Assembly (NCBI RefSeq): GCF_014698835.1
Contig: NZ_JACJTU010000011.1
Location: 124,001 to 188,000, forward strand
Origin: Nostoc paludosum FACHB-159
GTDB lineage: Bacteria > Cyanobacteriota > Cyanobacteriia > Cyanobacteriales > Nostocaceae
Length of the DNA stretch: 64,000 bases
Direction: 5' to 3'
The notes beneath the pieces are model-generated. The model searched no databases and had not been told where the DNA came from. It was given only the letters and a program-made list of their open reading frames with translations. The position numbers were made by a program, and so were the translations under genes. Shown one piece after another: positions 37,397-46,608 of this stretch (position 1 is its first letter; the number at the start of each line of letters is the position of its first letter).

Positions 37397-39286
37397 TTAA
37401 TTAACTATTCCTGAATGACCTGGAATCTCTGTCAAAGGTTCAAATCTGCCGCCTAAATATTTAGCGAGAAATTCTTCAGCGATCGCAAAAAAATGCAACC
37501 GATTTTCTGGTCTGGCAAAACCATGTCCTTCATCAGGATAAAGTACATATTTCACTGGTAAACCAGCTTGTTGCATTGCGTTGACAATTTGGTCGCTTTC
37601 TGCTTGTTTGACTCGCGGATCGTTTGCACCTTGACCGATGAGTAAAGGTTTTTGAATTTTGTCAGCGAAAAATAAAGGCGATCGCGATTTCAAAAACTCT
37701 TCTTCTGTTTCTAAATTACCAACACGGTGATAAAACATTGCCTTGAGTGGTTCCCAATAAGGCGGTATAGTTTGGATTAAAGTAATCAAGTTACTAGGGC
37801 CGACAATATCCACACCAGCAGCAAAAATTTCTGGTGTAAAAGTCAACCCCACCAAGGTCGCATAACCGCCATAAGAACCGCCCATAATTGCAATCTTTTG
37901 CGGGTCAGAAATACCTTTTTCCACTAGCCAATTAACACCATCAATCAAATCATCGTGCATTGTGCCAGCCCATTCCCGGTTTCCGGCATTCAAGAATGCT
38001 TTACCATAACCAGTGGAACCCCGATAATTGACTTGCAAAACAGCGTAACCACGGTTAGCTAGCCATTGCGCCTCCGGATCTAAACCCCAGGTATCGCGCA
38101 CCCAAGGGCCGCCGTGAACCAGCAGTACTGTTGGTAAATTTTGGCTAGGTATTCCCACAGGGGTTGTGAGGTAACCGTGGATAGTCAAACCATCCCGCGC
38201 CTCGTAGGAAATCGGTTGCATTGAAGCTAACTGCAACCCTTCGAGTTTGGGTTGATTGCTAAAGAGGAAAGTGCTAGTTTTTGATTCTCGGTTATAGGCA
38301 TAGTAATAAACTGGACCATCGTCTGTGTTATAAGCTAATAGCCAGTTTTTATCTTCCAAATCGCGGCTAATTAAAGAAAACTCCCCAGAACGTACCTTGG
38401 CAATTTCTTCAAAATCAGCGGCGATACTTTCGTCAATTACCTGCCACTCCTGTTTATCTTTGTAGAAAGAAACTGCTTGGATAACTCGTGTTACAGGCTG
38501 AATGACTATCCCCATAACATCATACTGCTCATCTTGGGCGATCGCTGTTTCTTCACGGGTATCTAAGTCAACAGCTAGCAGACGTTGGGCGTTAGCATCG
38601 TGACTGCCTTCAATATAAAGTGTTTTGCCATCAGCCGAGAAGCTAACAGAATTCCCTTGTTCTTCTAGTCCCCAGTGACGGAGAACATCCCACTCTTTAT
38701 CCGTGGTTTCCCGTAATAACAAATCGTAACCACCATCAGGAGTACTAGCTATTGCTGCACGTACTTGGAAATCAGCATCCGCTGTCCAACTGATAATATT
38801 ACCTGGATTGTCAGTGTCGAATTCTACTGCACCATTTTTTAAGTCGATCCGGTAAACATCGAACTTTTGCGGATTGTTTAAGTTCAAACCTACCAGTACT
38901 TGGTCTGGAAATTTAGGGTCTATATCTACAAAGCCTACTTTTACACCCTGAAATGGTGTTAAATCGCGGACAATCTTTGACTCAATATTAACTAAGTAGA
39001 GGTGAAAGTTTTCATCACCGTCTGAGTCCTGCATGTAAATCAACTCATTGGTGTTATAAGTCCAAAAGAAAACGCGAATACCGCGTTTTTTGTCGGCAGT
39101 TAGTATTCGATCGTCTTCTTGTCCCACAGTACGCAGCCATACCTGCAAGACATTTTTGTCATCAGGGGCGATATATGCCAAATATTTGCCATCAGGCGAG
39201 AGTCTTGGGCTAGTTTTTTCGGGATTTCCAAAGAGAATTTCACGCGGAATCAGCGGTGGCAGTGAGGTTGCTGTTGCAGATGACAT
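37397..39286 (-). CDS. S9-family (prolyl oligopeptidase-like) serine peptidase
   Basis: A 629-residue two-domain peptidase. The N-terminal ~350 residues form a beta-propeller (SPDGKYLAYIAPDD, SADGKTLYIEG). The C-terminal alpha/beta-hydrolase has the nucleophile motif GGSYGGYATL, preceded by VLLVHGGPWVRDTWG, an Asp in GANDPRV and the catalytic His in DEGHGFARPENRLHF. No signal peptide, so probably cytoplasmic. It cleaves short peptides, possibly acyl-peptides. A remnant of a second copy lies at 32550-32640. Confidence 0.95.
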   Translation of the reverse strand: MSSATATSLPPLIPREILFGNPEKTSPRLSPDGKYLAYIAPDDKNVLQVWLRTVGQEDDRILTADKKRGIRVFFWTYNTNELIYMQDSDGDENFHLYLVNIESKIVRDLTPFQGVKVGFVDIDPKFPDQVLVGLNLNNPQKFDVYRIDLKNGAVEFDTDNPGNIISWTADADFQVRAAIASTPDGGYDLLLRETTDKEWDVLRHWGLEEQGNSVSFSADGKTLYIEGSHDANAQRLLAVDLDTREETAIAQDEQYDVMGIVIQPVTRVIQAVSFYKDKQEWQVIDESIAADFEEIAKVRSGEFSLISRDLEDKNWLLAYNTDDGPVYYYAYNRESKTSTFLFSNQPKLEGLQLASMQPISYEARDGLTIHGYLTTPVGIPSQNLPTVLLVHGGPWVRDTWGLDPEAQWLANRGYAVLQVNYRGSTGYGKAFLNAGNREWAGTMHDDLIDGVNWLVEKGISDPQKIAIMGGSYGGYATLVGLTFTPEIFAAGVDIVGPSNLITLIQTIPPYWEPLKAMFYHRVGNLETEEEFLKSRSPLFFADKIQKPLLIGQGANDPRVKQAESDQIVNAMQQAGLPVKYVLYPDEGHGFARPENRLHFFAIAEEFLAKYLGGRFEPLTEIPGHSGIVN

Positions 39287-40064
39287 ATTTTATCCTCTAC
39301 TTGAGTGAATAATTCGTAATTAATTTATTCAGGTTTCATGCCTCTAAATAAATTTAGAGAAAAAGACAAATATTTTTCCTAGTTTCGAGGAAACGGATTT
39401 ATCAGTGAGGTAGCAATTACGAATTATGCTAACTACCCCATTGTTACTTGCTGCTGAAAATGACAATTCATCCTATTGGGTGAAACTAGCAGGGAAATAA
39501 AAGAGGCAAACAAAGACGGAAAAATGATTTGTATCTTTAATTTAGATGAGTTGTTTTTAAGGTGGGCATTATAATGTCCAGTCTAGCGTAGTCGTTTACT
39601 AGTGAATGAGTCTTTAATACTCGCGAACGAGTCTTTGATACTCGGCGACGAGTCTTTAATACTCGCGAACGAGTCTTTGATACTCGTCAACGAGTCTTTG
39701 ATACTCGTCAACGAGTCTTTGATACTCGTCAACGAGTCTTTGATACTCGGCGACGAGTCTTTAATACTCGGCGACGAGTCTTTAATACTCGGCGACGAGT
39801 CTTTGATACTCGGCGACGAGTCTTTGATACTCGGCGACGAGTCTTTAATACTCGGCGACGAGTCTTTAATACTCGGCGACGAGTCTTTAATACTCGTCAA
39901 CGAGTCTTTAATACTCGGCGACGAGTCTTTGATACTCAAAAATACGCAATACTCCCAAAGTAGAGAGGTTGCATTGCAATATCTGTACAAACACGAAATT
40001 TCTGACAAGTGTCATTAACCCAAGTGTATTGGGAAATATTCCGACAGGTGACACCAAACTAAGG
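39287..40064. other. Intergenic region dominated by a 21-bp repeat array
   Basis: About 780 bases between the S9 peptidase and RecQ genes (both minus strand). Apart from the array at 39608-39937 it is AT-rich without a credible gene. The ORFs of ~140 residues seen on both strands across the array arise because the 21-bp unit is a multiple of three and lacks stops. Confidence 0.6.
39608..39937. repeat. Array of sixteen 21-bp hairpin repeats
   Basis: Sixteen units start every 21 bases from 39608 to 39923. Each has GAGTCTTTRATACTC, mostly bordered to CGAGT...ACTCG, a 5-bp stem with a 7-nt loop. The 4-nt linkers come in three kinds (CGAA, GCGA, TCAA) and the loop in two (CTTTAAT, CTTTGAT). There are no unique spacers, so it is not a CRISPR array. 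Confidence 0.93.
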
Positions 40065-41507
40065 TTAGCGACAATTATCACAATGTCCGCAACGCCAGCT
40101 GGCTGCTTCTTTGCCAAAACCAAAGGCGTTTAACAAAAACTGCCAACGACACTGTTTGCTTGTGAGATATTGTTGCATTTGTTTGGCGGCGTGTAATTGC
40201 GTCGCTGACTGATGTTTCGCTTTTTCCTCAATGGTATAGTGAAAAGGGTCAAGCCAGTTTAGCTGACCGTTGCTATGGAGTAAAGCTAAGGCTGTAGCAG
40301 CTTCGGGAAATTGTCGAGTTACTTGGTTCACTTCTCCCTGCTTTGGTAATTTTTTCACAAGTTGCTGCGCTATTTGTTGTTGCGATCGCATTTGTTGTTC
40401 AAAAAACTGCTGTCTTTGCTTATCTTCAGGATCTAACCACCCCGTAGGTTCACTCACCAGGGTTAACGCTTCGGCTGGTTTTCCATCTCTTCCAGCGCGG
40501 CCGATTTCTTGCACATATTCTGAAAGCAAATGTGGCGGCTGAAAATGGACAACCCACCTAACATTACTTTTATTAATCCCCATTCCAAACGCACAGGTGC
40601 AAACCACAAAGGGCATTTTTCCACTTAGCCAGCTAGCTTCCACTGCACGGCGTTCTGTTGCACCTAATCCTGCATGATAACTCGCTGTGGCATAACCCAT
40701 GTCTGCTAACCATTGAGCTAAATCTTCACTATCTCGCCGAGTGCGAACATAAACTAAGCCTGATTGTTGCGGTCTGTTTTGAATAAACTTTAATAATTGT
40801 TGTTTTCTACCTCGTGGCGTCCAAGCAATGCGAACGCTGGGATGCAAATTAGAACGGTAGGGATTCAATCGAAAAATCTCTGGTTGCTGTAATTGTAAAA
40901 CTGTTTGAATAATTTTTTGCGCTAGGGGGTCAGCAGTAGCGGTAAAAGCTGCAATGCAGATTTTCGTTCCTGGTGGTTTTGATTTTAGCAACGCCGGACG
41001 TACCGCCCCTAATCTGCGGTAAGCTGGGCGAAAAGTATCACCCCACTGCACTAAACAATGGGCTTCATCCAAAATCAAACCATTAATTTGCAATTGCGGC
41101 TGAGATAATCTTTCCCACACTGGCGCACTCAACAAAGTTTCTGGCGATAAATACAGTAATCTTAGCTGCTGGCGTTCCAAAGCTTGCAGAGTTGCACGGC
41201 GTTGAGATGAAGGTAATTCACTATGCAAAAGTGCTGCCTTTTGGTGGTTTTCTCGTAGTTCCTGTACTTGATTTTCCATCAACGCCACTAAGGGCGAAAC
41301 AACCAAAGTTAACCCTGTTTGTAGTAGTGCGGGAAGTTGAAAACAAATTGACTTACCTCCACCTGTGGGCATAATAATCAGCGCATCTTTTTGTGCTAAC
41401 AAACTGCTGACAATTTCTCCCTGTGGCGGTCGAAAATCTTCATAACCCCAAATTTTTTTAAAAGCAGCGAGAACTTCTTGCCAAGATTTTGTGGTTGGCT
41501 GATTCAT
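40065..41507 (-). CDS. RecQ-family ATP-dependent DNA helicase
   Basis: A 480-residue helicase from the ATG at 41507 (an upstream start at 41522 adds five residues). Visible motifs: FRPPQGEIV (motif 0), MPTGGGKSICFQLPAL (Walker A), LDEAHC (motif II), AFTATADP (motif III), YVRTRRDSEDLA (IV), FGMGINKSNVRWVVHF (V) and QEIGRAGRDG (VI). The C-terminal zinc-binding part (CRWQFLLNAFGFGKEAASWRCGHCDNC) is short and no HRDC domain follows. The S/T-rich N-terminus is truncated relative to RecQ1. It unwinds DNA 3'-5' for repair and recombination. Confidence 0.93.
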   Translation of the reverse strand: MNQPTTKSWQEVLAAFKKIWGYEDFRPPQGEIVSSLLAQKDALIIMPTGGGKSICFQLPALLQTGLTLVVSPLVALMENQVQELRENHQKAALLHSELPSSQRRATLQALERQQLRLLYLSPETLLSAPVWERLSQPQLQINGLILDEAHCLVQWGDTFRPAYRRLGAVRPALLKSKPPGTKICIAAFTATADPLAQKIIQTVLQLQQPEIFRLNPYRSNLHPSVRIAWTPRGRKQQLLKFIQNRPQQSGLVYVRTRRDSEDLAQWLADMGYATASYHAGLGATERRAVEASWLSGKMPFVVCTCAFGMGINKSNVRWVVHFQPPHLLSEYVQEIGRAGRDGKPAEALTLVSEPTGWLDPEDKQRQQFFEQQMRSQQQIAQQLVKKLPKQGEVNQVTRQFPEAATALALLHSNGQLNWLDPFHYTIEEKAKHQSATQLHAAKQMQQYLTSKQCRWQFLLNAFGFGKEAASWRCGHCDNCR

Positions 41508-41702
41508 AATCAATATATGCACCCATATCTTTGAACACTGAATATAGCTTTTGCTTTGCAGCTAATGGTTCAGTAGTTTCATCATCTGAATATTGCAACC
41601 TACAGGCAATAGGCAATAGGCAATAGGCAATAGGTTGTTTTTACGAATGATTTAAGATTGTTATATAATTAATTATTAAGTTTGCAAGTATTAAATCATA
41701 AT

Positions 41703-42131
41703 ATGAACGAAGAGTTAAAACATAGATTTTATATCAATACCGATAAGTCTAAATTAGATATTGAAATGATTCATAATTTTTTACAAACTTCTTATTGGGC
41801 TGAAAATATCCCGTTAGCGATTGTAGAAAAGTCAATCAAAAATTCTTTATGTTTTGGGTTGTATGAAGGCGAACAACAAGTTGGCTTTGCAAGAGTCATT
41901 ACTGATTATGCGACTTCTGCGTTATTAAAAGATGTTTTTATTTTGCAGCCTTACCGAGGACAGGGTTTAGGCAAATGGTTTGTAGAATATATTTTACAAT
42001 ATCCAGAATTACAAGATGTTCAAAGGTGGATGTTAGGCACAAGAGATGCTCATGGACTTTATCGGCGTTATGGGTTTAAAAATTTGACTGAGCCGGAAAG
42101 AATCATGATACGTTTCAATCCTAATGTATAA
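41703..42131 (+). CDS. GNAT-family N-acetyltransferase
   Basis: A 142-residue protein from the ATG at 41703 (a TTG at 41682 is less likely). Acetyl-CoA-binding motif A is VFILQPYRGQGLGKWFVEYIL (Q/RxxGxG at about 92-97); SYWAENIPLAIVEKSI and GLYRRYGFKNLTEPERIM are other typical blocks. It closely follows the pattern of small GNATs with sialic-acid or amine substrates; the true substrate is unknown. Confidence 0.92.
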   Translation: MNEELKHRFYINTDKSKLDIEMIHNFLQTSYWAENIPLAIVEKSIKNSLCFGLYEGEQQVGFARVITDYATSALLKDVFILQPYRGQGLGKWFVEYILQYPELQDVQRWMLGTRDAHGLYRRYGFKNLTEPERIMIRFNPNV

Positions 42132-42333
42132 GCCGGGAAACTTGTCCAACCCACTACCTAGCTAACCTAATATCTGATGGATTATTTTAGCTTTGGTACA
42201 CGGCTAGTAGCTCATTGCATTAGTTATGAGTAATATTAGATTCAATACTCCTTAGAGCTTAAGGCAACTGTATTGAAACTAAATAAGTAAGCTATACTGA
42301 GACAACAAAATATACACCCTAAGATTGAATTTT

Positions 42334-43035
42334 ATGATTCCTTCTTATTTAACTCAAAGATTGAATGACCTTGAAGATAATATTTATAAAGATTTTCAAT
42401 TGCTCAAAAGATACGAGGATGCTCTAAGGTTAGAACGTAGTCCGGTTCTTCAATTAAACTACGAAAAAAATATTGAGGATTTGAAATCCTCTGCTATTAA
42501 ACATAAACAGGAAGCTGATGAGGTGCGTGAACAAATAGTACGAGTATCAGGAAAATTAGCTTTTGAAGAACAAAATAGCATCAATAACCGATTAGATGAT
42601 ATTTCTGAAAATATTAAAATCTTACAGAAAGGGCAAACAGACATTCTGAATCGGCTAGAGCAATGTAGAGAAGCATTGCTAGCATACTATGATACTACTC
42701 AACGGACAATAGTTTCTAGCATAATTCAACAGTTAAATCAAAACCAAGTATACATGGCGCAAATTCTAGTTGAGGAATTGGAGGAGCAATCTCTCCTCAA
42801 AATGCAGCAAATACTAGCTTTATTAAAGGATAAATTTCCGGCTGTTTCCTTGTCTCAAACAACCTTAAGTCAGGAAGTAATTCAAAACCAAAGAATTGAT
42901 ATTAAGGATAAATTAATGCTAACAATACCGTTTATTCCAGGTATTATTGGATATGACGGTGAATTTGAATTTAGAAGTAGCAGTAATGAAAAAAATGCTT
43001 GGGATTGGGTAATGTTAAAAGTAGGGCGATCGTAA
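42334..43035 (+). CDS. Coiled-coil protein sharing an N-terminal domain with the downstream STAND ATPase
   Basis: A 233-residue protein (MIPSYLTQRLNDLEDNIYKD; an ATG at 42325 adds three residues). Residues ~4-72 are alike to residues ~18-88 of the next gene: QRLNDLEDNIYKDFQLLKRYEDALRLER against QRLRDIEDNIHKDQELLKRCEDARRTER. The middle is a long coiled coil (SINNRLDDISENIKILQKGQTDILNRLEQ); the C-terminus has a hydrophobic segment (LMLTIPFIPGIIGYDGEFEF). Only three bases separate its stop from the next start. I infer an adaptor or effector joined to the ATPase by the shared domain. No known family is named. Confidence 0.75.
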   Translation: MIPSYLTQRLNDLEDNIYKDFQLLKRYEDALRLERSPVLQLNYEKNIEDLKSSAIKHKQEADEVREQIVRVSGKLAFEEQNSINNRLDDISENIKILQKGQTDILNRLEQCREALLAYYDTTQRTIVSSIIQQLNQNQVYMAQILVEELEEQSLLKMQQILALLKDKFPAVSLSQTTLSQEVIQNQRIDIKDKLMLTIPFIPGIIGYDGEFEFRSSSNEKNAWDWVMLKVGRS

Positions 43036-43038
43036 CTA

Positions 43039-45675
43039 ATGAATAAACAGCAGGATCGAGAATATGGGTTGATGCACAGCCTAATTGAAGAATTAGATCG
43101 TCCGCCATCGCACATACAACAAAGATTAAGGGATATAGAAGATAATATTCATAAAGACCAAGAACTACTTAAACGATGTGAAGATGCTAGACGAACGGAG
43201 CGACTGCCTCATCTACTGACAGAGTATGAAAATCAAATTCAGGAAATTAAACAAAGAGTTCAAAATTATAAAGAAGAAAGATTAATACTTCAGCAACAAA
43301 TTGAAGCAAACAAGAATATACCTTATAAGCTCACACAAATTACACCAAACTTTGTAGGTAAAAAAGGCTCTTTAGAATCCCTTAGCAAAATGCTGAGAAA
43401 ATACCCAGGTTGGTGTAGAATTGCTGGACTATATGGCTCCCCTGGTTCTGGAAAGTCTGCACTGGCTTGTTTTTTTGCTCAACACTATCAGCAAGAACTT
43501 TTTCCAGAGGGAGTGATTGCAATTGACTTAAGACTTTACAACGATTACAAAGGTCGAGATAAATTGAATGAAATTGCCAAAGCTTTTATCGCAGAATGTC
43601 CTAATGTTCAATTTACTTTAAGCGAGCAACGTAATGTTGTTCGTATGATGCGAGACATATTTAGAGAACGCCGAATGTTACTCATATTTGACAATGCAGA
43701 AAACACAGAAATTAAAGATTTATTTCCTGACGGAAATCAATGTGCAATTATAGTAACAACTCGTGAGCGAGAACTACTCAATTCAATTATTCCTCAGCCG
43801 TGGAGAGGTATCTTACCTCGAATTGAGGAATTCTCTGAAGAGGAAGCTATTCAATTTTTCAAGCAGCTTTTAGAAGAAGATTTATCAGATGATGAACCTA
43901 TCAAAAAAGTTGTTAAGTTACTGAATAATTTACCATTAGCTCTAGAGATTGCTGGTAGACAACTCAACGCAAGATTTGTACGTTATCGCGATAGTAATGC
44001 AGTGTTACTAACTCAAGATATAAAAATAAACTTATTAATTGAATATGCAGATTTACTCGCTCAGGAGCAAGCTAAACTAATTGAAAAGTTACGAATTCGT
44101 GTTTCAGGAGTCCATTATCTTGATATTCGCTCTTCATTTTCTTTGAGCTTGCGATTCTTAACCACCGAAGAAGTCAACTTTTTAGTAGGACTAAGCGTTT
44201 GTCAACATGAAGAATTTTCACCGTATGAAGCACAAGCAGCAATTGGTTGTGACCAAGAAATAACAGGGAATTATTTGGAATACTTGGAACAGCTTTCATT
44301 GATTAAAACTTCATCAAGAAGACGTAATTATTATGTTTTTCAACCACTAATTCACAAATTTACTCAAGATATTGCAAGATATCCTAATTTGTATGAATTA
44401 AATATTGAACCTACTATTATTGAATCTTCTAAAAAAAGATATTTACAATTTTTAACCCAGTTAAAAAAATATAAACATCTTAGCACTCATAGCAGTCAGA
44501 GCAATATAGAAACGAATTTTGAGTCTTTTCTGGAAGCTGCTGAGTGGTTTCTCAAATATAAAATCCCAGAATATAAGCTTATTGATGCTCTTTTACCGTA
44601 TTTTGAAAAACGTGGCTATTGGAAACGAGCCGTAAAGCTTATAGAAGGATTCCAGATATTAGCAAGATTTTTGAAGCACGATAAAATTGCTGTTAATCTT
44701 TTGATGCAGCAGGCAAAATATTTGAGCCTTGATGGCGACCATAAAACTGCTCAAAATATACTACAGCTTGCTGAGAATCTTTTAGATGATGTTGATGATT
44801 TAGATTTTCGTAATCATGCTAAGGCAAAAATTTTTCAAATTTTGGGAGTGTCATTGCACAGACAAGGTGAATTTCATAATGCAGAGCAGAAGTTTTTAGA
44901 CAGTATCCACCTTAAAGAAGAATTAAATGATTTATTGGGATTAGGTATTACATATAATAGCTTGGGGGTTTTACAGATTGAACAAAAAAGGTGGGATGAT
45001 GGTATAGCTAATATTAGCCGTAGTGTTGAAATTGGTAAGCGTTTAAACAATAAAGCGCACTTAGCAAAAGCATTAACTACTTTGGGTGGAGTTTTTTATC
45101 AACAACAGAAATACTCTGACTCAGAGAATATCTTCAAAGAAAGTTTAAATCTTGAAAAAGAAAGGAAAAATCGAAAAGGTGAGGGGATGGTATTAAACAG
45201 CTTGGCAGAAGTTCAAATAAAATTAAACAATATAGAAGAAGGAAAACAAAATTTTCAACTTAGTTTGAGTATTAAAGAAGAAGTTGGAGATGTTAAAGGA
45301 AAAGCAATTCAACTCCATAGCTTTGGCAGATTGTTATTACAGCAAAATCAATTTAATTTAGCTTTGAAGTATTTAAAAGACAGTATAAGTATCTTTGAGG
45401 AAACTTTGCATGATGAACGAAGTTCTGCCATAGTTCATACTACTCTTGGTAAGGCTTTTTTGAAACAAAAGCGCCTTGATGATGCAATTAAAGAACTAGG
45501 TAGAGGCTTTGAAATTGAAGAAAAAATTAGAAACCAAAGAGGGATTGAAATTGTACTTCCAGTTTTAATTGAGACTTTGATTAAACTTGGGCGACGTAAA
45601 GATGCATTAAGCTACTGTCATCGTGCTATTGCTATTAGTGAAGTAAATCGATGCTTTTTACACTTATGTTCTTAG
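43039..45675 (+). CDS. STAND NTPase: shared N-terminal domain + NB-ARC + TPR
   Basis: An 878-residue signal-transduction ATPase. Residues ~18-88 are the helical domain shared with the upstream gene. NB-ARC follows: Walker A LYGSPGSGKSALA (about 132), Walker B MLLIFDNAEN (about 212), AIIVTTRER, and LPLALEIAG (GLPLA-like). A winged-helix region (FLTTEEVNFLVGLSVCQHEEFSPYEA) and then TPR repeats from about 520 (e.g. LGITYNSLGVLQIEQKRWDDGI, LAKALTTLGGVFYQQQKYSDSE, ALKYLKDSISIFEE) complete it. Related proteins act in anti-phage defence or programmed cell death by sensing a ligand with the TPR part and oligomerising. The effector is probably the upstream protein. Confidence 0.87.
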   Translation: MNKQQDREYGLMHSLIEELDRPPSHIQQRLRDIEDNIHKDQELLKRCEDARRTERLPHLLTEYENQIQEIKQRVQNYKEERLILQQQIEANKNIPYKLTQITPNFVGKKGSLESLSKMLRKYPGWCRIAGLYGSPGSGKSALACFFAQHYQQELFPEGVIAIDLRLYNDYKGRDKLNEIAKAFIAECPNVQFTLSEQRNVVRMMRDIFRERRMLLIFDNAENTEIKDLFPDGNQCAIIVTTRERELLNSIIPQPWRGILPRIEEFSEEEAIQFFKQLLEEDLSDDEPIKKVVKLLNNLPLALEIAGRQLNARFVRYRDSNAVLLTQDIKINLLIEYADLLAQEQAKLIEKLRIRVSGVHYLDIRSSFSLSLRFLTTEEVNFLVGLSVCQHEEFSPYEAQAAIGCDQEITGNYLEYLEQLSLIKTSSRRRNYYVFQPLIHKFTQDIARYPNLYELNIEPTIIESSKKRYLQFLTQLKKYKHLSTHSSQSNIETNFESFLEAAEWFLKYKIPEYKLIDALLPYFEKRGYWKRAVKLIEGFQILARFLKHDKIAVNLLMQQAKYLSLDGDHKTAQNILQLAENLLDDVDDLDFRNHAKAKIFQILGVSLHRQGEFHNAEQKFLDSIHLKEELNDLLGLGITYNSLGVLQIEQKRWDDGIANISRSVEIGKRLNNKAHLAKALTTLGGVFYQQQKYSDSENIFKESLNLEKERKNRKGEGMVLNSLAEVQIKLNNIEEGKQNFQLSLSIKEEVGDVKGKAIQLHSFGRLLLQQNQFNLALKYLKDSISIFEETLHDERSSAIVHTTLGKAFLKQKRLDDAIKELGRGFEIEEKIRNQRGIEIVLPVLIETLIKLGRRKDALSYCHRAIAISEVNRCFLHLCS

Positions 45676-45750
45676 TATACAAGTTTTGTTGGAGGGGGGT
45701 TTGCCCCCAGAGCAAAGGCATCTAAATCAAAATTAGGAATGATTCTAATT

Positions 45751-46413
45751 TTAGGAATGGAAGGGACAACCACCACTCGTTAATTTTTGCAGAAAAACAT
45801 TATTATCAAAATAATGTTCTAAAGACTCAATTTTCAAATCATCAGTGACACGAGCAATACTAACTCCTACTATTTCTACTGTTTCGCCAGTAGGTGCATA
45901 GTTTTTATAGGAACCACTAAATGTTCCCCAATGTCGCCATTTAAAGGTGACACTAGGTGGCCCCGAAAGCACTTCTGTTAATTCCCAAAGAAAGCCATTA
46001 GGAAAAGCTGTGTGAAAAAGTTCAAATGAAGATTCAAAGGTTTCAGATTTGGAGCTATACTGCTCTGTTTCACCAATAAATAAGTTATAAGTTCCTTGTT
46101 CTGCAACTTCTTGGGCAGTATATTGTTCTCCACCATTGCTACTCATTTTAAATTTATCAGTAACAATGGAAAGCCATTGTTGGGGATTAGATTTATGAGA
46201 AGCTTCCATTTCAAAAGTGCGGACTAAATTTTGAGCGATCGCTTCTAAAGAACCTTCGGGATGATGAAATTTTCTCTCTTGATGAAGAACTTCATTGGTG
46301 CCTGAATAATCTGGACGTTTTCCTTCCCGCCACTGTACTTCTTCATCATGAGCAATGACTATCTCTCTATCTTGTACCCAAAGTGGCAATTCTGTCGTTT
46401 TCTCGCTAACCAT
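45751..46413 (-). CDS. SnoaL-like/ester-cyclase-fold protein
   Basis: A 220-residue protein. The segment VRTFEMEASHKSNPQQWLSIVTDKFKMSSNGGE, followed by FELFHTAFPNGFLWELTEVLSGPPSVTFKWRHWGTFSGSYKNYAPTGETVEIVGVSIARV and IESLEHYFDNNVFLQKL, has the NTF2/SnoaL layout. The N-terminal ~40 residues are an extension. Similar proteins are annotated as ester cyclases without proof of enzyme activity. It is convergent with the STAND gene. Confidence 0.7.
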   Translation of the reverse strand: MVSEKTTELPLWVQDREIVIAHDEEVQWREGKRPDYSGTNEVLHQERKFHHPEGSLEAIAQNLVRTFEMEASHKSNPQQWLSIVTDKFKMSSNGGEQYTAQEVAEQGTYNLFIGETEQYSSKSETFESSFELFHTAFPNGFLWELTEVLSGPPSVTFKWRHWGTFSGSYKNYAPTGETVEIVGVSIARVTDDLKIESLEHYFDNNVFLQKLTSGGCPFHS

Positions 46414-46537
46414 ACAATTTGATTGATAATAAACATCGCTTTTAAGAATAAAATTTTCTCGATATTAAACAAATCAGAAAATATATAAATTAAAAAATAT
46501 TCATAATAGCTAGTAATTCAGGATACATAAAATAACT

Positions 46538-46566
46538 AGGGTAGCACAGCTAACTGTGCTACCCTA
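46538..46566 (-). terminator. Terminator downstream of leuA
   Basis: A perfect 12-bp stem AGGGTAGCACAG (46538-46549) / CTGTGCTACCCT (46554-46565) around CTAA. Read on the minus strand it is followed by AGTTATTTTA. It lies 43 bases past the leuA stop. Confidence 0.75.
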
Positions 46567-46608
46567 TTTACGCTTTTCAATTAACTGCAAATTAAAACAC
46601 AAGTGTTT

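Noticed and set aside
39608-39937. Possible CRISPR array
   Set aside because: Units are contiguous, 21 bp, with only 4-nt linkers of three kinds and no unique spacers; no cas genes nearby.
39583-40018. ORFs of ~140 residues on both strands made of SIKDSSP or LILGDES repeats
   Set aside because: They arise from the 21-bp array, whose length is a multiple of three; at least four frames are open and flanks show no start signals.
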